Positions 56,740 to 63,493 of a DNA stretch of 64,000 nucleotides are shown here, in pieces. The translations under genes were made by a program, and so were the position numbers. Source of the DNA: a virus; the IMG/VR virus record IMGVR_UViG_3300033992_001502, positions 206,963 to 270,962 of that record. One strand, 5' to 3'. The notes beneath the pieces are model-generated. The model saw only the letters and a program-made list of their open reading frames with translations. It searched no databases and was not told the DNA's origin. The first letter of the stretch is position 1, and every line of letters begins with the position of its first letter.

Positions 56740-56830
56740 AGTCAGGTGGCTTAAAGTTGGTTCGACTCCAAAAATAGGATATGGTATCGTTGCGATCGGA
56801 AACTTACAGGTTCGAATCCTGTCCTGACTA
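56740..56830 (+). tRNA. Odd tRNA-like gene 2
   Basis: Acceptor AGTCAGG (56740-56746) pairs with CCTGACT (56823-56829); T arm ACAGGTTCGAATCCTGT (56806-56822). The 59-base body has no standard D arm, but contains a second T-arm-like hairpin TTGG-TTCGACT-CCAA and an ATCG-TTG-CGAT hairpin. Total 90 bases. It shares 24 bases of its 3' half exactly with two other elements. Confidence 0.5.
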
Positions 56831-56840
56831 CAAAAGAATG

Positions 56841-56899
56841 AGTTCACAATTTACCGATGCACTCCATTATGGATTCACAATAGGTTAATGCACCTCATT
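56841..56899 (+). repeat. Imperfect direct repeat between tRNA-like genes
   Basis: TTCACAAT-6-ATGCAC-2-CATT occurs twice (from about 56841 and 56873), and GAATGAG/CTCATTC pair across the pair of repeats. The arrangement could form a stem around both. Confidence 0.55.
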
Positions 56900-56904
56900 C
56901 ATTT

Positions 56905-57030
56905 AGTCAGGTGGCGGAATTGGTTAGACGCATGAATAAAGGTTAATAGTAAGGATAACGTGAGTAACCTCGAAAGACCCGTTAAGACTGCTCATAAGTT
57001 ATCATACAGGTTCGAATCCTGTCCTGACTA
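56905..57030 (+). tRNA. Odd, oversized tRNA-like gene 3 (leucine-like D arm)
   Basis: Acceptor AGTCAGG/CCTGACT, T arm ACAGGTTCGAATCCTGT, and a normal class II D arm GTGGCGGAATTGGTTAGACGC. But about 72 bases lie between D and T arms. They hold several alternative helices (AGGTTA/TAACCT, TAACG/CGTTA, GATAAC/GTTATC). Total 126 bases, so an inserted sequence or a non-standard RNA is likely. Confidence 0.5.
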
Positions 57031-57093
57031 CGCAAAAAACAGGTAGACGGAGTTTCCCTACCCTGCAAAGGCCGGGTTTTACAAGTCTTTTTT

Positions 57094-57127
57094 AGGTATA
57101 ATAGAAAAACATAAAAGTATAATAATT
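57094..57127 (+). promoter_or_regulatory. Two tandem TATAATA middle-type promoters
   Basis: AGGTATAATAG at 57094-57104 and AGTATAATAATT at 57116-57127, upstream of the small membrane-protein operon starting at 57165. Confidence 0.6.
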
Positions 57128-57164
57128 GTGCATCATAAAAATATAACTTTTAAAAACAGGAACA

Positions 57165-57425
57165 ATGAAAACTGTCTATAAATACGAGGTACCTTCAATG
57201 GACTGTACCGTAAGATTACCTAAAGGTGCAAAGCTCCTAACCCTAAAATTACAGAGGGGTACCCTAAACCTTTGGGCTCTGGTCGATCCAGCCTGTGCTG
57301 AATTGGAAGATCGCCATATCCTTATTGTTGGTACCGGCTGGGATGTTGAAGACACCATGCGCTACATCACGACCTACTTTGACGAGTATTTCGTGTGGCA
57401 CGCTTTTGAATTAATAAAAGAATAA
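57165..57425 (+). CDS. DUF7352-like small phage protein
   Basis: 86 residues. MKTVYKYEVPSMDCTVRLP then KGAKLLTLKLQRGTLNLWAL: this order (Y-K-Y-E-V-P ... KGAxxL ... LWALVDP) matches a small family common in phages; function unknown. First gene of an operon of five or six small genes (57165-58846). Confidence 0.65.
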   Translation: MKTVYKYEVPSMDCTVRLPKGAKLLTLKLQRGTLNLWALVDPACAELEDRHILIVGTGWDVEDTMRYITTYFDEYFVWHAFELIKE

Positions 57426-57435
57426 ACTTTAAACC

Positions 57436-57639
57436 ATGTTAGAACAAATCCTATTCTCAGCAACCTTTGTATTTGGAGTCTTGAGTCTCTTGACCCGTAC
57501 CAAGCTATTTGATACTACTCTTGGCGGACTGCTCGATACCCTGTACTGGCGTAAGCTACCTCCAGTCTTTCAGTGGATTGACGTGATCCTATTTCTACTG
57601 TGCCTTGGCTATCAGGCAAATTACTGGCTCTATAATTAA
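57436..57639 (+). CDS. Small membrane protein
   Basis: 67 residues, two hydrophobic helices (FSATFVFGVLSLLTRT near 7-22; WIDVILFLLCLGYQANYWL near 46-65). Part of the 57165 operon. Function unknown. Confidence 0.6.
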   Translation: MLEQILFSATFVFGVLSLLTRTKLFDTTLGGLLDTLYWRKLPPVFQWIDVILFLLCLGYQANYWLYN

Positions 57640-57653
57640 TAAAAGAATAAACT

Positions 57654-58004
57654 ATGGTAAATATTAGCGCACTACTTACTGGCATCATATTTGGATTCCT
57701 TGCCCAGTCCCTAACCTTCTTTCAGTTGCAAGGCTCGCTGAAGTTTGAGTGGTTCAAGAATCATTACTGGTTAACGGTCCTCATGGGGATTCCGGTCTCG
57801 ATGCTGTTCATGTACTCAGTAAAGAACATGGTGATCGCATTCAACGGGCAGTTGTGGCCGTCCAGACTAATAGGCTTCTCGATAGGAGCTATTGTGTTTA
57901 CGTGGTTAAGTTGGGCCATCTTTAGCGAGCCAGTAACCCCAAAGACCTGGGTCTGCCTGACTCTCGCAATGACAATCCTATTAATACAATTATTTTGGAA
58001 ATGA
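57654..58004 (+). CDS. Multi-pass membrane protein
   Basis: 116 residues with four likely transmembrane helices (about 5-23, 37-54, 69-88, 96-113). Resembles small integral proteins found in phage operons near lysis or envelope genes. No family recognised. Confidence 0.65.
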   Translation: MVNISALLTGIIFGFLAQSLTFFQLQGSLKFEWFKNHYWLTVLMGIPVSMLFMYSVKNMVIAFNGQLWPSRLIGFSIGAIVFTWLSWAIFSEPVTPKTWVCLTLAMTILLIQLFWK

Positions 58005-58045
58005 TAGAGCCCGGAGGAAGAGGACCCCAAAGAACCCAATAAATT

Positions 58046-58240
58046 ATGACACCGATATATTTTCAACCAAAAGGAATCAACCCTAAATACTGCGAAGTGG
58101 GTATGATTTCAGAAACGGATCCTAACTACATTTGGTACCTAGACGAACCGTGTAAAATTCTAGTTAGCGCAGTAAAAATTATAGACACAGCAAACGTATT
58201 TTATAATAAAAAAAGCAGGTCACACGAAGTAAAATTATGA
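58046..58240 (+). CDS. Small hypothetical protein
   Basis: 64 residues. Tyr- and Pro-rich start (MTPIYFQPKGINPKYCEVGM) and a beta segment (KILVSAVKIIDTANVFYNKK). Overlaps the next gene by 4 bases. Not recognised. Confidence 0.55.
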   Translation: MTPIYFQPKGINPKYCEVGMISETDPNYIWYLDEPCKILVSAVKIIDTANVFYNKKSRSHEVKL

Positions 58241-58692
58241 CACAGAAAAGATTAACCCGAGAACAGAAGCTGCAGCATGCTGTGGCTGACTTAATTAACC
58301 AGATGTTTACCATTGCCGGTCATTCAGTAACCTATGACGAGATCAAGGACCGCAAGGATGCCTGGTACCAGGAATGGACCATGACCTTTGCACAGGCAGA
58401 GGAATGGAAGGCATGGGGCGTCGCCTACCTGCGTAAGCACCTGAAAATGCGCAAGCCTCAGGCCGAGAAGGAAATGATGTGGGTCAATTTACAATGGGGT
58501 CTTAAGTACACGGACTGGCCGGGATCGGAAGAGTCTGCTGATAAAGAACAGATCATAAAGGCAATTACTCAACGAATCAAGGAGGAACAGAAGAAACACG
58601 AACGCAACATTCCTGACTGGCACGAGATTGCGGCACGAAAGATCTATGCAACCTTTGACATAACTACTAAACCTGAGTCAGATGAGAAGTAA
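58237..58692 (+). CDS. Helical hypothetical protein
   Basis: 151 residues, basic and helical with many Trp (DAWYQEWTMTFAQAEEWKAWG). Overlaps both neighbours (58237 and 58682), so translationally coupled. Not recognised. Confidence 0.6.
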   Translation: MTQKRLTREQKLQHAVADLINQMFTIAGHSVTYDEIKDRKDAWYQEWTMTFAQAEEWKAWGVAYLRKHLKMRKPQAEKEMMWVNLQWGLKYTDWPGSEESADKEQIIKAITQRIKEEQKKHERNIPDWHEIAARKIYATFDITTKPESDEK

Positions 58693-58846
58693 AGTAGTAG
58701 AGAGACTGCTTAAGGAAATGGAGAACGATCCATGGCCAGTCAAGCTCAAACGTTGGTGGAGAGTCAAGTTGTGGGTATGGACCTGTAGAACCCGATTTAT
58801 CTGGGACCTGAGCTATCAACACAACATTTTTAAGAAGCGAAAGTAG
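58682..58846 (+). CDS. 54-residue basic Trp-rich protein
   Basis: ATG 58682 to TAG 58844-58846. MRSKVVERLLKEMENDPWPV then KLKRWWRVKLWVWTCRTRFI. Strong basic and aromatic character suggests membrane or nucleic-acid surface binding. Not in the usual size range for a family match. Confidence 0.5.
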   Translation: MRSKVVERLLKEMENDPWPVKLKRWWRVKLWVWTCRTRFIWDLSYQHNIFKKRK

Positions 58847-58861
58847 CAGGCCCAGCTCTTG

Positions 58862-58871
58862 TATAAATAAT
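58862..58871 (+). promoter_or_regulatory. Late-promoter box
   Basis: TATAAATAAT, 4 bases before ATG 58875, exact T4 late core. Confidence 0.6.
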
Positions 58872-58874
58872 TCC

Positions 58875-59378
58875 ATGTTTAAGTACATTGCCGAAATATT
58901 AAAGAGCTTTACTCCAGCGCAGCGTATAACTGCCCTACTTATCCTGGTGTTTACGATTGTGATCGTGACGCTTGGACCTTCCACTATTGACCGCCACACG
59001 AACACGTGCGATGAACTTAATATTAGAATCGCAAGTCAGGAGAAACAAATCATTGCTCTTACCTCACAGGTCGAGCAGCTCAACTCAAATCTAATTTCCG
59101 GCCAGACCGAGTGTACGGCCAACCTGATTCAAAAGCAGCAAGAGATCATGAGTATCGTTAACCAAATGATTGATGAGACTCAGCGTAATATCAATTCTAA
59201 AAAGGTGCATGAAAGACGAATCATGCACGAAGAAATCGCACAGGACCCAAACGAGCCAAGGATGGCCTATTCAGTAGAGCCTGAACCTATACAAGTCCAG
59301 GTACCGGATGGCAAAGAGACCCTAATCAAACTTAAGCAGCTAAAGACCAAGCTTCAAAAGACAATCGAAAAACAGTAA
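58875..59378 (+). CDS. Membrane-anchored coiled-coil protein (spanin-like)
   Basis: 167 residues. One transmembrane helix about 18-34 (ITALLILVFTIVIVTLG), then a long coiled-coil-like region (about 45-165: IRIASQEKQIIALTSQVEQL, NRSAQRNINSKK-type repeats). Single-pass, N-in proteins with a long outside coil are typical of i-spanins and some tail proteins. The late promoter and position support a late role. Confidence 0.6.
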   Translation: MFKYIAEILKSFTPAQRITALLILVFTIVIVTLGPSTIDRHTNTCDELNIRIASQEKQIIALTSQVEQLNSNLISGQTECTANLIQKQQEIMSIVNQMIDETQRNINSKKVHERRIMHEEIAQDPNEPRMAYSVEPEPIQVQVPDGKETLIKLKQLKTKLQKTIEKQ

Positions 59379-59386
59379 CTCTTGCT

Positions 59387-59396
59387 AATAAATAAT
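59387..59396 (+). promoter_or_regulatory. Late-promoter box
   Basis: AATAAATAAT, 24 bases before ATG 59421. Confidence 0.6.
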
Positions 59397-59420
59397 CCTG
59401 TAAAAAAATACTAAATTACA

Positions 59421-59873
59421 ATGGATGAATTTTTAGCAATGATTAAATTATTTGCAGGCGGATACGAGCCAATCGGCTGGATGTACTGCGATGGTCGAGC
59501 GTTATCAATTAGAAACTACACTGCTCTGTATGCAGTAATCGGAACAAATTTCGGCGGAGACGGTGTCAATACCTTCTGTTTGCCTGACCTTAGAGGTCGA
59601 GTTGCAGTTGGTGCAGGTTCAGGTAACGGGCTGACTCCAGTTAATACTGGCGAAAAGGGTGGAACTGAAGCAAATGTTCTAACTCAACACCATGTTAACA
59701 TTAATACCTTAACTAAAAATTTCGATATCAAAGAAACTGGTAGAGATGGAGTTCCTAGTGTTGTAACAAGCGTAACTGCTTCAGAAGAATGGGCACCAAT
59801 TAATAATCGCCAACCTTACCTAGGTATAAACTACATTATTTGCGTAGAAGGAGTATTTCCATCTAGAAGCTAA
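59421..59873 (+). CDS. Tail-collar/MdpB-type short tail fibre
   Basis: 150 residues. The collar motif is FAGGYEPIGWMYCDGRALSI near 13, ALYAVIGTNFGGDGVNTFCLPDLRGRVAVG near 36-66, and an HHVNI near 92. This is the phage tail-collar domain (PF07484-type), used in short tail fibres and baseplate adhesins. No targeting peptide. Expected to be a virion surface protein. Confidence 0.8.
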   Translation: MDEFLAMIKLFAGGYEPIGWMYCDGRALSIRNYTALYAVIGTNFGGDGVNTFCLPDLRGRVAVGAGSGNGLTPVNTGEKGGTEANVLTQHHVNINTLTKNFDIKETGRDGVPSVVTSVTASEEWAPINNRQPYLGINYIICVEGVFPSRS

Positions 59874-59886
59874 TATAACTAGAGCA

Positions 59887-60189
59887 ATGAAGCACATTAA
59901 ACTATTTGAAGAGATTAACCGAGAAGACGAAGACGAATTATCTGCATTGGGCTTTGACACAGACGACCTTAAACTTAGACGATTTGCTCAACAAGTTTCG
60001 GACGAGATCCTTGACGAATACGATTATGCGGTAGACTCAGGCCGAATATCTGCTAGAGAATATTCCCCCGAAGAAATGTACAAGTACGTAAAGGAACTTT
60101 GTTCAGACAACGATATCACAGCAGACGAAGTAATTGCTGACTTTGAATGGCGCTCGATTACTTGGGAACTTGGGCTTGGAAACATATAA
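59887..60189 (+). CDS. CTS-like acidic protein
   Basis: 100 residues. MKHIKLFEEINREDEDEL resembles the targeting peptide (MKHIKLFE-type shared with 61652 and 62242), though the cut site (NRE|D) is weaker. The rest is acidic and helical (EEMYKYVKELCSDND). Late expression likely from the box at 59387. Confidence 0.6.
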   Translation: MKHIKLFEEINREDEDELSALGFDTDDLKLRRFAQQVSDEILDEYDYAVDSGRISAREYSPEEMYKYVKELCSDNDITADEVIADFEWRSITWELGLGNI

Positions 60190-60209
60190 ACCTTATAATT
60201 TAACAACTA

Positions 60210-60605
60210 ATGAAAATTGAAGTATCTACTGGCGAGATCTTAGATAAACTTTCTATCCTAGAAATTAAGCTTGAGCATATCTTAGACCCAGTTAAACGAA
60301 ATAACGTGTTACAGGAATATGTAATACTGGTAGCAGCCGCCGAAGAAATATATGATGCAACTCTTGAAACAGAAGAGCTTAGGGTTCTTTATTTAGATTT
60401 ACTAAATATTAATAAAACACTATGGAACATCGAAGATCAAATCAGAGAATGCGAACGAGATGAAAGTTTCGGGTCTGATTTTATTGAACTTGCAAGGTCT
60501 GTGTACTACACAAACGATGACAGAGCTGAGGTAAAGAAACAGATTAATGCGTTAACCGGTTCTAAATTAGTTGAAGAAAAATCTTACCAAGACTATCAGA
60601 ACTAA
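60210..60605 (+). CDS. DUF6165-like protein
   Basis: 131 residues. MKIEVSTGEILDKLSILEIK and the following LEHILDPVKRNNVLQEYVIL match the DUF6165-type pattern of small helical proteins sometimes found near glycosyltransferase genes. Function unknown. Terminator after it. Confidence 0.65.
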   Translation: MKIEVSTGEILDKLSILEIKLEHILDPVKRNNVLQEYVILVAAAEEIYDATLETEELRVLYLDLLNINKTLWNIEDQIRECERDESFGSDFIELARSVYYTNDDRAEVKKQINALTGSKLVEEKSYQDYQN

Positions 60606-60662
60606 CAAGCGTTTGTGATCGATTAAATCAACAGCAACCTTTACGATTTCATTCGTATTGCT

Positions 60663-60694
60663 AATGGGCCTCAGGAAACTGTAGCCCATTTTTT
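60663..60694 (+). terminator. Terminator
   Basis: ATGGGC ... GCCCAT stem with T-run, fused to AGTATAATAA at 60695. Confidence 0.8.
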
Positions 60695-60704
60695 AGTATA
60701 ATAA
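60695..60704 (+). promoter_or_regulatory. AGTATAATA middle-type promoter
   Basis: AGTATAATAA immediately follows the terminator and precedes the structured ncRNA. Confidence 0.6.
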
Positions 60705-60705
60705 T

Positions 60706-60877
60706 CCTAACAGCAAGCCCTCTGCTTAGCGCTGAGTAAGGATCGAAGACGGGGATAGCCTCTTGACCGTTAGGTTAGAGTACTTCGGTACTCTTTAGTC
60801 AATGCGCACTACGCCCACCGAATCGTGTGTCGGCACAGTTTGTACGTTCTGGGGGTAATACAAAAACGTACATTTTT
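60706..60877 (+). ncRNA. Structured non-coding RNA of about 170 bases
   Basis: Begins right after the promoter box and has no credible ORF. CCTAAC near 60707 pairs with GTTAGG near 60770. AGAGTAC-TTCG-GTACTCT is a perfect hairpin with a stable tetraloop near 60778-60796. CCGA...TCGG lies near 60824-60838. The end TGTACGTT ... AACGTACA with TTTTT (60841-60877) is an intrinsic terminator. A tRNA-like gene follows immediately. Novel family, as far as I can judge by eye. Confidence 0.65.
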
Positions 60878-60979
60878 AGTCAGGAGTCCATTGGTTGGAA
60901 GCACCTCCCCAAGGTTGAGTAGCGGTAAGGCCGACTCTTTATGGCAAAGCGGTAACAGGTTCGAATCCTGTCCTGACTT
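60878..60979 (+). tRNA. Odd, oversized tRNA-like gene 4
   Basis: Acceptor AGTCAGG/CCTGACT and T arm ACAGGTTCGAATCCTGT, as in genes 2 and 3. A D arm GTTG-AGTAGCGGTAAGGC-CGAC can form, but about 29 extra bases (AGTCCATTGGTTGGAAGCAC onward) sit before it. The anticodon arm (CTCTT/AAGCG-like) is weak. About 102 bases in all. Confidence 0.5.
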
Positions 60980-60999
60980 CTAAAATTAAAAAGTAGAGT

Positions 61000-61098
61000 A
61001 TGAATCGTAGACAGGCAATAGCAAAGCTTATTATTATTTTAGCTAGCGTTACTATATCCGTATGGGCAATCGCTCAGCTCTTAATTGCTGTACAATAA
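61000..61098 (+). CDS. 32-residue membrane peptide
   Basis: ATG 61000 to TAA 61096-61098, overlapping the RNase HI start by one base. MNRRQAIAKLIIILASVTIS then VWAIAQLLIAVQ: one transmembrane helix with a basic N-terminus. Real by spacing, function unknown. Confidence 0.5.
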   Translation: MNRRQAIAKLIIILASVTISVWAIAQLLIAVQ

Positions 61099-61529
61099 TG
61101 GAAACACTTCAAATATGGACGGACGGTAGTTCGTTAGGAAATCCTGGCCCAGGCGGTTGGGGCGTAGTCATGAAATTCCGAGGCAAGACCATGGAATTAT
61201 CTGGATCTACACCGGCCACGACAAACAATCGAATGGAACTCACTGCCGTGGTTGAGGCTCTTGAAACAATTCCCAAGACAAAGTATCCAGTCAAGATCGA
61301 GTCAGACTCTAAATACGTGGTTGACTCAATCTCTAAGGGTTGGGTTGACAATTGGGCAAGGAAGCCTGATTTCGCAGGTAAAAAGAACGAGGATCTTTGG
61401 AGAAGATACTTGATGGTTGCTCCTAACTTCGACTTGACTATCAGTTGGGTTAAGGGTCATAACGGCCATCCTGAAAACGAGCGTTGCGATTACTTAGCAA
61501 CGACCGCAGCAAAAAATCAGAAACTTTAA
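61098..61529 (+). CDS. rnhA: Ribonuclease HI
   Basis: 143 residues from ATG 61098. Catalytic residues are D9 (DGSSLGNPGPGGWG), E47 (MELTA), D70 (ESDSKYV) and D131 in HNGHPENERCD, plus the conserved His in that motif. It removes RNA primers and R-loops from phage replication intermediates. Length is typical. Translationally coupled to the small peptide before it. Confidence 0.9.
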   Translation: METLQIWTDGSSLGNPGPGGWGVVMKFRGKTMELSGSTPATTNNRMELTAVVEALETIPKTKYPVKIESDSKYVVDSISKGWVDNWARKPDFAGKKNEDLWRRYLMVAPNFDLTISWVKGHNGHPENERCDYLATTAAKNQKL

Positions 61530-61532
61530 ATT

Positions 61533-61643
61533 ATGTTAGATATGGAAAATTACCCAAAATGGTTGAATAACCTAATCTATTTCTTTGCAGGAATAGGCTT
61601 CTCTCAAATCTTGATCAGAGTATTAGATTGGTACGTAGGATAA
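61533..61643 (+). CDS. 36-residue membrane peptide
   Basis: ATG 61533 to TAA 61641-61643. MLDMENYPKWLNNLIYFFAG then IGFSQILIRVLDWYVG, one amphipathic membrane segment. Its stop codon overlaps the late box at 61639. Function unknown. Confidence 0.45.
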   Translation: MLDMENYPKWLNNLIYFFAGIGFSQILIRVLDWYVG

Positions 61644-61648
61644 ATAAT
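61639..61648 (+). promoter_or_regulatory. Late-promoter box
   Basis: GATAAATAAT, 4 bases before ATG 61652. Confidence 0.6.
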
Positions 61649-61651
61649 CCT

Positions 61652-62233
61652 ATGAAGCATATTAAACTTTTTGAGAACTGGTTTCAGGACGTAGAAGATA
61701 ACGTTGATCGTAAGAGATTTGCGCCTGAGCTAGAACCTGAAGAGACTAAACCTGCTGAGACTGAAGAAGACCCGGCTGAACCTGAAGAGGAGAAGCCCGA
61801 TACTCAGGAAGAACCTAAAGCAGAAGAGCCTACTGAGCCAGAGACATATTCCGGTTGGTTAAAGACCCAAGCTGGCGTAAGCGAAGTTGTTGAAGCTGAA
61901 GAAGGTACAGACAATTCAAATGGTTGGGTTCGCTTGTCAAATGGAGTATCCATTCAATGGGAAATCGATATGCGAGACTATCCGTTCCTTTCCGTAAGTT
62001 ATATGCTTGATAAAAAAGTAATTCAGTTAGCTGATAATCCAGCCGGCGATCTTGCTCGACAATTCTACAAAGAGGGCCGTGAATACATTCCTAGAGAATG
62101 GGAGTCTGTTGTAATTAAAATAGGTGCAGGTGTTCCAGCCTTGATAAAGGATGCAATTGCTTCAAACAAGCGACGAATGAAGGAGCAGGACGAGATCTTA
62201 TCAGGTCAAATCGTTGCAGCTTTTAGCAAATAA
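61652..62233 (+). CDS. CTS-like protein with acidic Pro/Glu repeats
   Basis: 193 residues from ATG 61652. MKHIKLFENWFQDVEDNV resembles the targeting peptide (possible cut DVE|D). Residues 25-75 are strongly acidic and Pro-rich (ETEEDPAEPEEEKPDTQEEP). The C-terminal half is ordered and basic (NKRRMKEQDEIL). Similar in outline to small T4 prohead core proteins. Late promoter. Confidence 0.6.
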   Translation: MKHIKLFENWFQDVEDNVDRKRFAPELEPEETKPAETEEDPAEPEEEKPDTQEEPKAEEPTEPETYSGWLKTQAGVSEVVEAEEGTDNSNGWVRLSNGVSIQWEIDMRDYPFLSVSYMLDKKVIQLADNPAGDLARQFYKEGREYIPREWESVVIKIGAGVPALIKDAIASNKRRMKEQDEILSGQIVAAFSK

Positions 62234-62237
62234 ATAA
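62228..62237 (+). promoter_or_regulatory. Late-promoter box
   Basis: AAATAAATAA overlaps the stop of the previous gene, 4 bases before ATG 62242. Confidence 0.55.
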
Positions 62238-62241
62238 CTCT

Positions 62242-62556
62242 ATGAAGCAGCACGTAAACCTATTCGAAGAATTCGATAACGACCAAGAAGAATTAAAATC
62301 CATGGGCTTCCGTAGCAAGCCAGACGGTTCACCTGACGAAAGATTCGACGAAGCTGTATCAGAGTGGTATCAAGATCCTGAAGTAACTGCAGCAATCGCT
62401 CTTCTTAAAAGAAAATCAACTGAAATCCTTGAAAAATGGATAGATTTTTCAGACGATGAGGATGAAACTGAATTTGACCAACGAGTATCATGGGTATACG
62501 ACAATGGAGTTGATGACGTAGGCTGGTTTGAATTCGTAACAATGCTTGATAATTAA
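62242..62556 (+). CDS. CTS-like acidic protein
   Basis: 104 residues. MKQHVNLFEEFDNDQEEL follows the MKHIKLFE-type opening of 59887 and 61652, with a weaker cut site. Acidic, with DDEDETEF in the middle. Late box upstream and terminator downstream. Role unknown; likely packaged or core protein. Confidence 0.55.
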   Translation: MKQHVNLFEEFDNDQEELKSMGFRSKPDGSPDERFDEAVSEWYQDPEVTAAIALLKRKSTEILEKWIDFSDDEDETEFDQRVSWVYDNGVDDVGWFEFVTMLDN

Positions 62557-62578
62557 TTACTACTATATAAAATTAAAG

Positions 62579-62604
62579 CAAAGGCTTCCACATGGAAGCC
62601 TTTG
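62579..62604 (+). terminator. Terminator
   Basis: AAAGGCTTCCA-CA-TGGAAGCCTTT stem, followed by a GTATAGTAGAATA box near 62608 for the sigma gene. Confidence 0.8.
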
Positions 62605-62620
62605 TTGGTATAGTAGAATA

Positions 62621-63145
62621 ATGGAATACGAACAACTCATTCAAGGCTGTATTGAAAACAATAGAGAATACCAAAAGACCCTGTTCGATAAGTTTGCTGG
62701 TAAATTCATGACTATCGCAAAGAGGTACATGAAAGACCCTATGTTAGCCGAAGACGTATTGATGGAAGGATTTTATAAAATATACAAGAATCTTGGGAAA
62801 TTCAAAGGAGAAGGTTCCTTTGAAGGGTGGATGAGACGAATCATCGTGAATACTGCGCTTACTAAACTCAAGCAGAACAAGCACGAGTTTAATGAGTGTA
62901 ACTTAGTAACAGCGGAGGCAGTCAGTATAGATCCAACTTACTATGAAACAGCATCAGCCGAAGAGTTAATGTCTCTGATTAGCACTCTTCCGATTGGATA
63001 TCGTACCGTTTTTAACATGTACGTAATTGACGGATTTTCCCATAGGGAAATTGCAAAGGAACTTAACATACAAGAAGCCTCAAGTAGATCACAGCTATTT
63101 AAGGCAAAGGATTTTTTACAAAAACGAATAAACCCAAATACATGA
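62621..63145 (+). CDS. ECF-type sigma factor
   Basis: 174 residues from ATG 62621. Region 2: NREYQKTLFDKFAGKFMTIAKRYMKDPMLAEDVLMEGFYKIYKNL (core-binding and -10 recognition). Region 4: LPIGYRTVFNMYVIDGFSHREIAKELNIQEASSRSQL (helix-turn-helix). The compact two-domain layout and lack of region 3 define extracytoplasmic-function sigmas, common in Bacteroidota. It lies among late-box genes, so it may read the ATAAATAA class, but this is untested. Confidence 0.9.
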   Translation: MEYEQLIQGCIENNREYQKTLFDKFAGKFMTIAKRYMKDPMLAEDVLMEGFYKIYKNLGKFKGEGSFEGWMRRIIVNTALTKLKQNKHEFNECNLVTAEAVSIDPTYYETASAEELMSLISTLPIGYRTVFNMYVIDGFSHREIAKELNIQEASSRSQLFKAKDFLQKRINPNT

Positions 63146-63234
63146 AAAATTGGAAATCAAATGATTGGCTCGGATTCTTGCTTGTTGCAGGATGGTTCGT
63201 CTTTATCGCTTGGATTGCTATCAAGTTCGGATAG
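63142..63234 (+). CDS. 30-residue membrane peptide
   Basis: ATG 63142 to TAG 63232-63234, overlapping the sigma stop. MKNWKSNDWLGFLLVAGWFV then FIAWIAIKFG: one hydrophobic segment rich in Trp. Function unknown. Confidence 0.45.
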   Translation: MKNWKSNDWLGFLLVAGWFVFIAWIAIKFG

Positions 63235-63240
63235 CCCACG

Positions 63241-63250
63241 GATAAATAAC
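63241..63250 (+). promoter_or_regulatory. Late-promoter box
   Basis: GATAAATAAC, 19 bases before ATG 63269. Confidence 0.6.
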
Positions 63251-63268
63251 CAAAAGAATTAATCTTTA

Positions 63269-63493
63269 ATGCAACATATTAAATTATTCGAACAATTTAT
63301 AGCAGAATTCACAATGACTGAGCCGATTGTTAAACCTGCGCCAGTTAAAGAGCCTAGCACTCGACCTGCAACTAGACCCAAACCTAGTCCAATTCCTAGC
63401 AAACAACCGTTTAAACAACCTGAGCCAGCTAAGGCTCAAGCTGAGGATGTAATTGCTCGCCTAAAAAGTCTAGAATCAAATGAAGAGCTTTAA
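63269..63493 (+). CDS. CTS-bearing Pro-rich protein
   Basis: 74 residues. MQHIKLFEQFIAEFTMTEPI is very close to the T4 internal-protein signal (MKTYQEFIAE|A), with a cut predicted at IAE|F. The middle is a Pro/Lys-rich extended region (RPKPSPIPSKQPFKQPEPAK), and the end is helical (DVIARLKSLESNEEL). It overlaps the next gene by 14 bases. Likely a head-internal or prohead-core protein. Confidence 0.65.
   Translation: MQHIKLFEQFIAEFTMTEPIVKPAPVKEPSTRPATRPKPSPIPSKQPFKQPEPAKAQAEDVIARLKSLESNEEL

Noticed and set aside
60878-60979. tmRNA
   Set aside because: The ends resemble a tRNA, but there is no resume codon or peptide tag and the total length is far too short; the upstream 170-base RNA ends in its own terminator.
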